Source of the DNA: Capnocytophaga gingivalis ATCC 33624 | GTDB taxonomy: Bacteria > Bacteroidota > Bacteroidia > Flavobacteriales > Flavobacteriaceae | NCBI RefSeq assembly: GCF_000174755.1 | Contig: NZ_ACLQ01000002.1 | Span: forward strand, 1-64,000 | Length of the DNA: 64,000 bases | Direction: 5' to 3' | Shown: piece after piece, positions 27,456-36,263 of the stretch | Position numbering within the stretch: position 1 is the first letter of the stretch | Layout of the letters: each line of letters opens with the position of its first letter | Notes under the pieces: model-generated | What the model saw: the letters and a program-made list of their open reading frames with translations, nothing else | Database searches by the model: none | Told to the model about the DNA's origin: nothing | Program-made: the position numbers and the translations under genes

Positions 27456-28892
27456 ATGAATACCGATGTACGGAATATTTGGGAAAATTGTTTGTCCTTT
27501 ATAAAGGATAATGTAACAACAGATGTCTATGATGTTTGGTTCAAGCCCATAGAACCAGTAGAGCTAACATCAGATAACACCTTGGTCATAATGGTTCCAA
27601 GTATGTTCTTTATGGAATGGATTGAGGATCATTATATTAACCTAATATGGAGTGCCTTGACTAAAGAATTGGGAGCCCGCCCTAAGCTTATCTATAATAT
27701 TAAGATGGAGAACAATCCTAATAAGACAGAGCAAGCTACAGAGCAACTTCCTAGTTCTAATCGTAAGGCAACGAGTATGGAGGTGTTGGGGTACAAACAA
27801 AAACCACAACAATCCTACAATCCTTATGTCGTACCAGGGCTTGTCGAAATAGAAGAGGTAAAGGTAGACTCCCAGCTGAATCCTAATAAGAACTTTGATA
27901 CGTTCATTGAGGGAGAAAGCAACCGATTGGCACGCTCTGCTGGAAAGGCTATCACAGAGAGACCTGGAGGTACTTCCTTCAACCCTCTATTTATATTCGG
28001 TGGGGTAGGACTTGGAAAAACGCATTTAGCTCATGCAATAGGTAACGAAATACAAGAAAAACATCCTAAGAAAAGAATTTTATATATTGAAGCTGAGGAT
28101 TTTACTAAACAATACTCAGTAGCCGCTAAAAACAATAATCGTACTGACTTTATTCATTTCTATCAGCAGATAGATGTACTTATCATAGATAATGTACAAT
28201 TCTTTGCTTCTAAGCCGGGAACTCAGGATGTGTTCTTCCAGATATTCAATCATTTACATCAGAATGGAAAACAACTCATTCTTACTTCAGACAAGGCACC
28301 TGTCGATATTCAGGACGTAGAACAGCGATTACTTTCTCGATTTAAGTGGGGGCTTTCTGCTGAATTGCAAGCTCCTGACTATCAGATGAGAAAACGTATT
28401 CTTCAGGCAATTCTCTATCGCGATGGAGTCGAGATGAGTGAGGAGATTGTTGATTATATCGCTCAGAATGTCAAGACAAATATCCGTGAATTAGAAGGGG
28501 TAAATACCTCTCTTATGGCAGAAGCACTCTTCAATAAAAAGGAAATTACGCTGGATTTGGCTAAAAAAGCAGTCGATAAGATTGTTAAGAATATCAAAAA
28601 AGAAATCACTGTAGAATATATTCAGGAAATAGTATCGGAATATTTCCAACTCAGTATAGAAGAGTTACAATCAAAGACTAGAAAACGCCATGTCGTACAA
28701 GCACGCCAGTTGGCTATGTTCTTTGCCAAAAAGTATACCAAGCTCTCTTTAGCCAATATAGGAAAGTCAATAGGGAAAAGAGACCATGCTACTGTATTGC
28801 ATGCTTGTAAAACAGTAGATAACCTCAATGAAACAGATAAACAGTTCAGAAAATTCTTATCTGACCTTACTACAAAAATAAACAATCGGTAG
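27456..28892 (+). CDS. dnaA: Chromosomal replication initiator DnaA
   Basis: A 478-residue initiator. Domain I is the N-terminal 80 residues; a variable linker follows; the AAA+ domain has Walker A GGVGLGKTH near residue 182 and Walker B VLIIDNVQFF; domain IV has the DNA-binding signature GKRDHATVLHACKTV near the C-terminus. It binds DnaA boxes and opens the origin. No dnaN or obvious DnaA-box cluster is adjacent. A weak -7 match, CATTTTTG (27392-27399), lies about 57 bases upstream. Confidence 0.97.
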   Translation: MNTDVRNIWENCLSFIKDNVTTDVYDVWFKPIEPVELTSDNTLVIMVPSMFFMEWIEDHYINLIWSALTKELGARPKLIYNIKMENNPNKTEQATEQLPSSNRKATSMEVLGYKQKPQQSYNPYVVPGLVEIEEVKVDSQLNPNKNFDTFIEGESNRLARSAGKAITERPGGTSFNPLFIFGGVGLGKTHLAHAIGNEIQEKHPKKRILYIEAEDFTKQYSVAAKNNNRTDFIHFYQQIDVLIIDNVQFFASKPGTQDVFFQIFNHLHQNGKQLILTSDKAPVDIQDVEQRLLSRFKWGLSAELQAPDYQMRKRILQAILYRDGVEMSEEIVDYIAQNVKTNIRELEGVNTSLMAEALFNKKEITLDLAKKAVDKIVKNIKKEITVEYIQEIVSEYFQLSIEELQSKTRKRHVVQARQLAMFFAKKYTKLSLANIGKSIGKRDHATVLHACKTVDNLNETDKQFRKFLSDLTTKINNR

Positions 28893-28904
28893 TTTAGTTA
28901 TCAT

Positions 28905-28935
28905 AAAAAAGAGATTGCTCAACAATCTCTTTTTT
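28905..28935 (+). terminator. Terminator of dnaA
   Basis: Stem AAAAAAGAGATTG (28905-28917) with CAATCTCTTTTTT (28923-28935), 5-base loop, running into a T8 tract, 13 bases after the dnaA stop. Confidence 0.9.
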
Positions 28936-29053
28936 TTATAATCCTACTTTGACTATAATTTCTATTTTCGAAGGAGATTCGGCTTAGGTGCTTTGTTACT
29001 TCTCAAGAATTTTCCGAAAGTTATACCCTTTATGAGATACTATTATAGAAACT

Positions 29054-30364
29054 CTATTTATGATATATTATCTCGTTTATTTTTTCAGGATCATAATCTT
29101 CAAAAAGGATTTCTCCAAAGTCTTTTTGTGTTGCTTGAACATTAGAAGGCTTTCTCTCATCCCACCAATAGGTGATATCTCCAAATCGGTGTAGAACAAT
29201 CTTATTTTTACTATATTTAAAAGTGATATACTTTTCAGCGGTATATTCATCAGGTACTTCAGCATCTAATTCAATGGTGAAAAAATTGTCTTTAAAAGCA
29301 ATTCTTTTGAAGAAAAAACCTTCTATACTTGGATAGATTTTTTCATTGTGAAAGAATTTGTACTTATCACCTCCTTGATGAATTAACAAAATAACAGGGG
29401 CAACCAAAGTCTTATCGTCATCAGACTTTAAATCGTTGTTATTTTTAAAAACAAGAAAGATATCTTTATTACCATCTTGATTGAGGTCGTGTAGATACAT
29501 TTTTTTCAGCGTAAAGAGCTTATATTTTTGTATGCGATTGATGACCTCAGTAATATTTTTAAATTGAATCATCTCCCCACTATCATTTTGAATGATCCCC
29601 TCTTCTGTTATGACGATGTCCTCAGGAGTGGCAAAATCGTTTTTCAAAAACTCTTCGTAATCTCCTTTTTTATCACCATTCATATATTTCTTGTAATAAG
29701 GAAGTTCCGTATAAGGAAACTCAAAATAATATATATTTTTATCTTTAACGAGAGTTCCTTCTAAATAATCAGGATAATCATTGTATTCACTATCCTCTGC
29801 TGAAATATATTTTTTAGGCATAGCAACAATATATTTTCCTTCGGATCTATATATTTTCACAAAATCACCATAAGTAGTTTTAGACTCTTCATACTCTGCT
29901 TTCCAATAGGTTATTCTCTGTCCTAAAGGAAAGATTTTGTTGTCCTTATAACAATATAGTTCCCAACCAAAATTATACTCACCCACCAAAGGAAAAAGCA
30001 AGATGTACGTTTTGTTTTCCTCATCCAAATAAACAAAAGGGCTTGAAGTAAGTAAATCATTAGGCTCTTTCTTTCTGATGATTTTTCTAGAATCCTTACC
30101 AACAGTTACTGTAATTATTTCAGATATACTATTTTTACCTTCTTCTATTTCATTTGCAACCCTTACATTTTGGCAATTCAACTTATAAAATTCTTCTTTG
30201 TTAGAGACATTACATTCTAATTTTAAAAGTTGAACCAGTCCTTTATAGTCTATAGTTGTTTCTTGAATTTCAGTATTCTCATTGCTATTTTTCTTACTTG
30301 TATTATCATTACAAGAGCAGCAAAGGAGAATTATTAATATATTAAAGAATATTATCTTTTTCAT
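29054..30364 (-). CDS. Hypothetical lipoprotein with EF-hand-like Asp motif
   Basis: A 436-residue protein with a lipoprotein-type signal (hydrophobic residues 4-14, cysteines at 15, 16 and 18; the Cys-Ser-Cys makes the exact lipidation site uncertain) and a polar Ser/Asn/Lys tether. Near residue 300 is HDLNQDGNKDIFLVFK, a DxNxDGxxD calcium-binding-like loop often seen in FG-GAP/VCBS-type repeats. A similar loop occurs in the lipoprotein at 49231-50360. Probably at the cell envelope; function unknown. It is followed 32 bases upstream by another secreted hypothetical in the same direction. Confidence 0.7.
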   Translation of the reverse strand: MKKIIFFNILIILLCCSCNDNTSKKNSNENTEIQETTIDYKGLVQLLKLECNVSNKEEFYKLNCQNVRVANEIEEGKNSISEIITVTVGKDSRKIIRKKEPNDLLTSSPFVYLDEENKTYILLFPLVGEYNFGWELYCYKDNKIFPLGQRITYWKAEYEESKTTYGDFVKIYRSEGKYIVAMPKKYISAEDSEYNDYPDYLEGTLVKDKNIYYFEFPYTELPYYKKYMNGDKKGDYEEFLKNDFATPEDIVITEEGIIQNDSGEMIQFKNITEVINRIQKYKLFTLKKMYLHDLNQDGNKDIFLVFKNNNDLKSDDDKTLVAPVILLIHQGGDKYKFFHNEKIYPSIEGFFFKRIAFKDNFFTIELDAEVPDEYTAEKYITFKYSKNKIVLHRFGDITYWWDERKPSNVQATQKDFGEILFEDYDPEKINEIIYHK

Positions 30365-30396
30365 ATTGGATACAATATTTCATTATATTTTTAATA

Positions 30397-31035
30397 TCAG
30401 TTATCATACCAATAGCGTTCATATTTTTTACCTCCCTTTACTCCATAAAAGTACTCATCAGGTTCTTCTGAAGAGCTATAATCACTTGGAGGCGGGCAGT
30501 CATATATCAACTTGTTTAAAGGCTCTTTTTTGAGTTTGTTATCCAATATTGAAAAAATATGTTGAATCTCAAAAAACTCTTTATTGTTTGTAATATGGTA
30601 TTTTCCTATGGCAATTCCAAAGGAATGTCCTTTTTTATCTAATTGACAGATAGCATAATCATTTGTTGTAAAAACTTTTACTGCACTTTTTATTACTTCT
30701 TTACCATTTTCTTTTTTAGTGATAAGCACGAGTCTTTCTCTTTGTTTACTATTAGTATACGTGTAATCAGAAAAACTCTTTAAAACCACCCATTCTGAAA
30801 CTAATACATTGCCATAAAGCACCTGTCCTCCTCCATCTATAAAATATTTGTTGTTTAAACCAAATATTTTGGCTAATTTCTCAGAGCGATAAATCATCGT
30901 TCTACTGACTTCTTTTGAAGATTCTGAAAAGTCAGATAAATCTTGAAAAGAGATATAAGGGAGGTCGTTTTTTATTTCTTGAGCGATTGCTAAAGCAAAT
31001 ATAAAGAATGTGATAGTTGTTAAGATTTTTTTCAT
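30397..31035 (-). CDS. Hypothetical secreted protein
   Basis: A 212-residue protein with a signal peptide (MKKILTTITFFIFALAIAQ, cleavage likely after about residue 18). The mature part has no domain I recognise; it ends YGVKGGKKYERYWYDN. It is 32 bases upstream of the lipoprotein gene on the same strand and probably shares its transcript. Upstream is a decayed transposon and a short orphan reading frame, so this is an accessory patch. Confidence 0.6.
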   Translation of the reverse strand: MKKILTTITFFIFALAIAQEIKNDLPYISFQDLSDFSESSKEVSRTMIYRSEKLAKIFGLNNKYFIDGGGQVLYGNVLVSEWVVLKSFSDYTYTNSKQRERLVLITKKENGKEVIKSAVKVFTTNDYAICQLDKKGHSFGIAIGKYHITNNKEFFEIQHIFSILDNKLKKEPLNKLIYDCPPPSDYSSSEEPDEYFYGVKGGKKYERYWYDN

Positions 31036-31128
31036 TGATTATTTATTTTTAGGAGCCATTAGACGAGGTAGACAAGTCGGATGGGGCGGATAGAGGAAAT
31101 TTAATTGCTTACCGATTAAAAGTTAATT
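31036..31128. other. Non-coding flank of the decayed IS element
   Basis: This stretch separates the secreted hypothetical gene from the left end of the IS1595-like relic. No gene, hairpin or good promoter box was seen. Confidence 0.4.
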
Positions 31129-31512
31129 AAGGTGTCTATTTAGTTACATACTAATTGACTTTGGAAAACAGGAGAACGCTCTACAATTCTTTTCATTAAT
31201 TTGTTAAAGATAGATAAGATGCTTTGAGAAGCCTAAATTTTAGCTTGTAAAACAAAGTCCCTACTTGTAGGACTTTCTGTATCTGAACAAATGTTGCAAG
31301 TGCGTCAAAAATCTTTATGAACTTAGTATTTTGTATGTACACATTTACGGCACAATACCCTTTTTTCCATTTTATGGAAGCTAAGTATTCTTCACAATCT
31401 AAGTCTGTTTTTTTAAAGCGTTCAGTAAACTCTAAGAGGCTTTATTCTTTAAATAATTTCATAATACATTAATTTTCAGATCGCAAATATATGAAATTAT
31501 TTTGACACCTCA
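31129..31512 (-). pseudogene. Decayed, internally deleted IS1595-family element (transposase N-terminus)
   Basis: On the minus strand an ATG at 31462 starts MKLFKE, then an in-frame stop, then SLLEFTERFKKTDLDCEEY and ASIKWKKGY, the start of IS1595-type transposases. A shift of frame continues with CRKCVHTKY, HKDF, RTCNICSDTESPTS (zinc-ribbon region, with stops), and the first frame resumes with GTLFYKLKFRLLKA. About 100 residues of a roughly 300-residue protein remain. The ends carry related inverted sequences: AAGGTGTCTATTTA at 31129 and, on the other strand, GAGGTGTCAAAATA near 31511. No target duplication was recognised. Confidence 0.75.
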
Positions 31513-31621
31513 AAATATTTATTTCATCTTGTCGGCGCTGTTTCAGACCAGCTCCTCCTACTACTATATTTGCTAATTCATCCGTAGAGGGAGTACTTAC
31601 GGTATCTAATTTATTAGTAAA
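31513..31621 (-). other. Orphan open segment next to the IS relic
   Basis: The minus strand is open through a segment reading LDTVSTPSTDELANIVVGG then AGLKQRRQDEIN without a start codon. It may be a fragment of a gene interrupted by the IS element. Too short to identify. Confidence 0.3.
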
Positions 31622-31646
31622 AAAGGCCTCTATACAAGAGGCCTTT
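31622..31646 (-). terminator. Terminator of the HU/SPOR protein gene
   Basis: Stem AAAGGCCTCT (31622-31631) with AGAGGCCTTT (31637-31646), 5-base loop, followed on the minus strand by TTTTTTAC, 16 bases after the stop codon. Confidence 0.85.
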
Positions 31647-31662
31647 AGGTATTAATAATAAA

Positions 31663-32871
31663 CTATTTTGCAGGTGGATAAATCCAAGTACTCAATCCTT
31701 TGTTTTTGATTTCAGGCATATAGCTCTCTGCTTGTGCTCTTGTGGAAAATCCTCGATAAGCTACTAAGTAATAGCCTTTTTCATTCTGTCCTACCATCCC
31801 AGCAGTGCTGTATCCACTATTCTTAAGCTGTCTTACACGGTTTTGTGCGTTGCTCTCTGAACTGAAAGCACCTGCTATGAGGAAGAAACTACCTGAAACT
31901 TTTGTCGATCCAGAAGAGCTACCTCCACCAGAAGAAGTACGGGGAGTATTTGTACTTTTGGGAGTTGTAGGTTCACTGGTAGTCGTATTGGTTGTAGTGC
32001 TGGGTGTATCTGTTGTACCAGCAACTTGCGCTTTTTGTCTTTCCTTTTCCCTTTGTGCCTCAAGAGCAGCTTGTTTTTTTAATTCTTCCTTGCGTTTCTT
32101 TACAAGTACGGGGTCTTTAGTTACTTTGATAGCTGTTGCTGTAAGTTCTATTTCAGGTACATAGGTGGCCTTAGCTACTTCTTGATTGACAAGCTCTTCT
32201 ACCTTAGCAGGATCTGGCTCTACCTGTACTACAGTAGGGTTTTCCTGATTGGTCATCAGAGAATATACTGCATACCCAATGGCAGAAAGTCCTACAATAG
32301 CCACAGCTGCATATTTGATAGGAAGTGGCATCTTAGGCTTAGGCTTTCCGGCAGCGGCCTCCTCTGGAGTTACACTGGGGTTCTCTACCAAGCCAGGCTT
32401 GTTATTCTGATCATTGTAGATGGGATTGGCTACCTCCACTCCTGTCTCTCCCTTGCTCACTTCTTTGGTAGTTACTGGGGACATTCCAAAGGAATCTGTG
32501 AGATAGTTCTCTTTGGATAAAGAGGTGAAAATGATATTGTTATCCGTACCTTTGGTAAACTTCCCTATATTGGCCAATCTCACCTCTTGTCCTAAGCTAA
32601 GCTCCTGTTTCCAGCGAGTAACTACGGACTTTATATATTCTTGGGCTTCTTCGTAGGAAGAACGTTCCACCTCTGAGATATGCTTGGCCACCAATCCATC
32701 ATTGTAGGTAAGGCGTGAATTAAAGGTCAATTCCTTCTGAGGTGGAGAAAAAGACTTGTCTGCAGCCAGTTCTGCCGCTTTTCTGTTGGATACAAAGGCG
32801 CCAAACTCTGGTATGATAACACATTGATGCTTGAATAACAAGTCTTCTATATAGGTATCTAAATTTTTCAT
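31663..32871 (-). CDS. HU-like (CCDC81-type) and SPOR domain membrane protein
   Basis: A 402-residue protein in three parts. Residues 1-135 resemble the paired CCDC81-like prokaryotic HU domains (IEDLLFKHQCVIIPEFGAF; LGQEVRLANIGKF). A transmembrane helix lies near 186-205 (YAAVAIVGLSAIGYAVYSL). A Ser/Thr-rich linker leads to a C-terminal SPOR domain (about 325-400), which binds denuded peptidoglycan. The layout suggests a link between cytoplasmic DNA or nucleoid and the septal wall; this is inference from domains. A -7 box and terminator bracket it as a single-gene unit. Confidence 0.85.
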   Translation of the reverse strand: MKNLDTYIEDLLFKHQCVIIPEFGAFVSNRKAAELAADKSFSPPQKELTFNSRLTYNDGLVAKHISEVERSSYEEAQEYIKSVVTRWKQELSLGQEVRLANIGKFTKGTDNNIIFTSLSKENYLTDSFGMSPVTTKEVSKGETGVEVANPIYNDQNNKPGLVENPSVTPEEAAAGKPKPKMPLPIKYAAVAIVGLSAIGYAVYSLMTNQENPTVVQVEPDPAKVEELVNQEVAKATYVPEIELTATAIKVTKDPVLVKKRKEELKKQAALEAQREKERQKAQVAGTTDTPSTTTNTTTSEPTTPKSTNTPRTSSGGGSSSGSTKVSGSFFLIAGAFSSESNAQNRVRQLKNSGYSTAGMVGQNEKGYYLVAYRGFSTRAQAESYMPEIKNKGLSTWIYPPAK

Positions 32872-32908
32872 ACGTTCTGAATATTACAAATCTTAGATTT
32901 TTTCGGCA

Positions 32909-32916
32909 CAAAAGTA
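32909..32916 (-). promoter_or_regulatory. -7 box for the HU/SPOR protein gene
   Basis: TACTTTTG on the minus strand, 38 bases before the start codon, matches TAnnTTTG. Confidence 0.55.
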
Positions 32917-33005
32917 CACAATTTTCATTACACAAGAAAAAAAAATACTGATTTGTTGATAAATATATTTATTTACTCATGTATTTTAGTTTTTTTTAAC
33001 CATTT

Positions 33006-33653
33006 TTAAGGACTTAGACGCTCTATTTTCCAGTCGTAATCCTCCTCAAGGGTGTAGCGAAGGCGATCGTGGAGACGGTTAGGACGTCCTTGCCAGAACT
33101 CTAAAGAATGGGGTCTTACCAAAAATCCTCCCCAATGTTCAGGACATTTCAGGCTTTTTCCTTCATATTCTTTTTCCAAAGCAGCAAGCTGTTCTTCTAA
33201 GTAAGCTCGTGAGGGAACTACCTGACTCTGTGCTGAGGACATAGAACCTAATTGACTGCCTCTTGGGCGGGACTCAAAGTATCCTTCAGAGAGGTTTCTG
33301 GCTAATTTCTCCGCAACTCCTTTGATGATTACCTGTCGCTCCAGGGCTGACCAGAAGAATGACAAACACACATGTGGGTTGGCAGCAATGGCTTTTCCTT
33401 TCTCACTATTATAATTAGTATAGAAGATAAATCCTTCATCGGTGAACTTCTTCAGCAGCACCACACGTGTTTTTGGAAAACCGTCTAATCCAATAGTAGC
33501 CACCGACATAGCATTGGGTTCTTTCTCAGATTCAGACTCTTGTGCCTGTAGGAACCATTGCTGGAATTGCTCCATTGGGTTCTCCCGTACCTCAGTCTCT
33601 AAGAGGTGTCCTCTCTCATAGACAAGGCGTAAGTTGCTTAAATCTTTTTCCAT
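33006..33653 (-). CDS. pdxH: Pyridoxamine/pyridoxine 5'-phosphate oxidase
   Basis: A 215-residue FMN-dependent oxidase making pyridoxal 5'-phosphate. Recognisable segments: NAMSVATIGLDGFPKTRVVLLKKF, GFIFYTNYNSEKGKAI, VCLSFFWSALERQVIIKG, and the C-terminal WGGFLVRPHSLEFWQGRPNRLHDRLRY with the substrate-binding Arg and His. Normal length. It starts 2 bases after the frameshifted DUF3108 gene ends, so the two are co-transcribed. Confidence 0.95.
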   Translation of the reverse strand: MEKDLSNLRLVYERGHLLETEVRENPMEQFQQWFLQAQESESEKEPNAMSVATIGLDGFPKTRVVLLKKFTDEGFIFYTNYNSEKGKAIAANPHVCLSFFWSALERQVIIKGVAEKLARNLSEGYFESRPRGSQLGSMSSAQSQVVPSRAYLEEQLAALEKEYEGKSLKCPEHWGGFLVRPHSLEFWQGRPNRLHDRLRYTLEEDYDWKIERLSP

Positions 33654-33655
33654 AG

Positions 33656-34445
33656 TTATTTCTTTTTTAGCACAGTAGGGTGTTTCAGCCCATTGTAGTG
33701 AATGATTTCTCCTACTAAGGAGCCTACCCTGAGACTGGCTTTTATTTTTACAGGAATTTTATTCTCATCATCACTGATCCAAAGGGTCAAGCTTTCTTGT
33801 TCCTTGAATACACGCCCATCTTGTACTAATGGACGGAATATCAATGTGTTGATTTCTCCTAAGGGGGTGTCTACCTTTTCTTTTCCCAAGAATCTTAAGC
33901 GAAATTTGTACACCTCATCATCATCAAAAATCATATCCATGCCCACTTCATCATTTTTTTTGAGGTTGTTCATCTTGGAGTTGTTGCGAAGATAGTATAG
34001 GGTAGAGATAACATCCTTGATATCAGGCTGTACAGACATATTTTTTTCTTCGCCATTCTCTAAGTTTTTGATCTTTACACTGTTACTATCAAAATTAAAG
34101 AGGAAGTTGAGCTTCTGTGGTATATCCTCCTTCGTAGATATCTCGATTGAAAAAATAGGGTTTTCCTGTTTCTTTGTCAAAATAACTCTCATAGGTATCA
34201 TCTACTTTGAAGAAAAGTTTCGCAAGTCCTGTTGTCTCTCCTTTGCCTAAGGCATGATAAACAGTCTTTCCTTGGTAGGTCTTGTTCTTGAGCGTTAGCG
34301 AAGCATAGCTGGCATTGAAGATGCCATAGCGAACGCGAAACTTGAGATATTCTCCTTCCTGAAAGGCACTCTCAGCTTGTGAAAAACAAGGGATTGCCAT
34401 AAAACTAAGAATGGCTACTAAAAAAATTTTCCTCATAAAAATCAT
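33656..34445 (-). pseudogene. DUF3108-family secreted protein, split by a frameshift
   Basis: Two overlapping frames make one protein. The first (34445-34095) has a signal peptide (MRKIFLVAILSFMAIPCFSQ, preferred ATG 34436), then FRVRYGIFNASYASLTLK and FNRDIYEGGYT, and stops at 34095. The second frame (open before 34201 to 33656) continues with LNFLFNFDSNSVKIKN and ends LKHPTVLKKK. Dropping one base near 34115 (around GAAGCTCAAC) joins them into about 260 residues with the DUF3108 pattern. No homopolymer marks the site. It may be a true pseudogene or a sequence error. Upstream of pdxH in one operon. Confidence 0.75.
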
Positions 34446-34746
34446 TTTTTATTACTTAAAATTTTGCGACAAATGTACCTCTTATTTTTTACATAGGCAA
34501 CATTTTCTATTCACATTTGCTTTATTGAATAGAAAAAATCATGCCAAAAATTTTAGAGGAAAGAATATAAATCCTTTTAAATCTTAATCGTATATTCAAT
34601 TATCTATAAATCAATAATTTATGTATATTTAGTTTTATGATTGTATTTTTTAAGTAGGAATCACAAAAATAATTTTTCTTTTATCAGGAGAAATATTAGT
34701 TAAATAGCAAAAAAAAGCGTATTTTTGCCCTCAAAAATATAGTAAG
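34446..34746. other. Divergent intergenic region with hairpin
   Basis: A 301-base A+T-rich region. It holds the -7 box of the DUF3108 gene (TACATTTG, minus, 34470-34477), a 10-bp perfect hairpin TTTTCTATTC (34503-34512) with GAATAGAAAA (34527-34536), and a TATTTTTG box (34720-34727) for the rightward lipoprotein gene. Nothing else was recognised. Confidence 0.5.
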
Positions 34747-36234
34747 ATGAGAAGGTTTTTATTCTTTTTCTTTGTTGTGAATCTTTTTCTTATCGCTTGT
34801 GGTAGGAAAGAGCTTAGAAATGATTTACAACAACTCTATCTACAGGGGGAGATCAAGCAGATAAGGACTTCTTCCTATACAGTCTTGGAGAAGTTTGACC
34901 AGATTGAGAAAAAAAGCAAAACAACTGAAAGGGAAAATACTTTATTAACCTTCAATGAGAAAGGAAATCAGGTAGAAAAAACTCTTTTCTCTCCTACAGA
35001 TAAGCCTACAAGAATCTATACCTATCTCTATGATATGAAGGGCAATCGAGCGCTGGTCAATGAGACGTTGGATGATGGTACTCTCAAAAAAAGATACATC
35101 TATACCTATGATGATAAGGGAAATAGAACTGAGATAAATACTTATAGCGGAGATGGTATCTTCCTCCAAAAAGAGAAACGTACCTATGATGAAAAACAAA
35201 ACCCTCTTGAGGAAGATACTTACAATGGTAAGGGCGAACTCGAACAAAAGCAGATTAATATATATGATGAAAAAGGTCTTTGTATAGAAAGCAACCTCTA
35301 TACTCCTTCAGGGGAACTCAAAAATAGATATACCTATTCCTATGATGAGAATAAAAATATGTTGGAGAGGAAAAAGTATGATAAAAATGGGAAAATCTTA
35401 GCTAATCACACCTATACTTATTCCTTTGATAAAAGAAAAAACTGGACTCAGCGAATAGAATATCTCAATGGTAAGGCTATCTACCTCACTGAAAGGGAAA
35501 TTGAGTATGGGGTAGGGGCAAAGGAACAGCGACAACCTGTTGCTCAGATGGATACTGCTCCTCAGAAGAAGTTTAACTATACTGTAAGTGTTAAGAATGA
35601 CTGGACAGCTCAGGAACTCAAAGGGGCAGTCAAGACACTTAGAGTAAGAACATACAATGCTCAAAACCACAAACAGAAGGATAACGGTCAAAATACTCTT
35701 ACCATTTTCTCCAAAGAAGGCTATTTGACTCGCATCACTTATTATGATAAGGATAATATCTATTCTTATGAGAAAAAATTTTCTTATCAGTATAATGATA
35801 AGGGTTATCGTAGAGAAGGAAAGATGTTGATCAATGAGTCCGATTATTTAGTATCTACTTATGACGACAAAGGATATATCACAGGTGGATATTTGTTCCA
35901 AAATAATACACAGTTTGAGCAAAAAGCCTCCTATGATGACTCTGGTAATATGACTTCTTACTATCTGGGAGATGTAGAAATAACTTATATATATGATAAA
36001 AATCATCAGCTGATAGAGGAGAAACATAAAAATGGGGGAGATGCTTGGGATATTCGCTATAGTAGAGGTAAAAATGGCAGTATCTTAGAAGAAGAAATCT
36101 ATCGCAAGGGTATTTTGGATGAGAAAAAGACCTATATCTATACTTTTGATGAAAGAGGGAACTGGACTGAGCGCACTCAATATAAGAATAGAACCCCAGT
36201 GGAAATCACTGAGCGTGTGATAGAGTATTATTAG
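34747..36234 (+). CDS. YD-repeat-like lipoprotein
   Basis: A 495-residue protein with a lipoprotein signal (LFLIACGRK, Cys near residue 18). The mature part is built of degenerate repeats of about 20-25 residues with Y-x-Y-D-x-K-G-N-R/x-T/x-E (YTYDDKGNRTEI, YSYDENKNMLER, YTFDERGNWTERTQY). These resemble YD/RHS-type beta repeats, but no toxin domain or Rhs core end is present. Probably an outer-surface or periplasmic protein; function unknown. Repetitive composition is the notable trait. It is followed 29 bases on by metF. Confidence 0.75.
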   Translation: MRRFLFFFFVVNLFLIACGRKELRNDLQQLYLQGEIKQIRTSSYTVLEKFDQIEKKSKTTERENTLLTFNEKGNQVEKTLFSPTDKPTRIYTYLYDMKGNRALVNETLDDGTLKKRYIYTYDDKGNRTEINTYSGDGIFLQKEKRTYDEKQNPLEEDTYNGKGELEQKQINIYDEKGLCIESNLYTPSGELKNRYTYSYDENKNMLERKKYDKNGKILANHTYTYSFDKRKNWTQRIEYLNGKAIYLTEREIEYGVGAKEQRQPVAQMDTAPQKKFNYTVSVKNDWTAQELKGAVKTLRVRTYNAQNHKQKDNGQNTLTIFSKEGYLTRITYYDKDNIYSYEKKFSYQYNDKGYRREGKMLINESDYLVSTYDDKGYITGGYLFQNNTQFEQKASYDDSGNMTSYYLGDVEITYIYDKNHQLIEEKHKNGGDAWDIRYSRGKNGSILEEEIYRKGILDEKKTYIYTFDERGNWTERTQYKNRTPVEITERVIEYY

Positions 36235-36263
36235 AATTTTTAATTAAGTGTTTCGAAAAAGAA

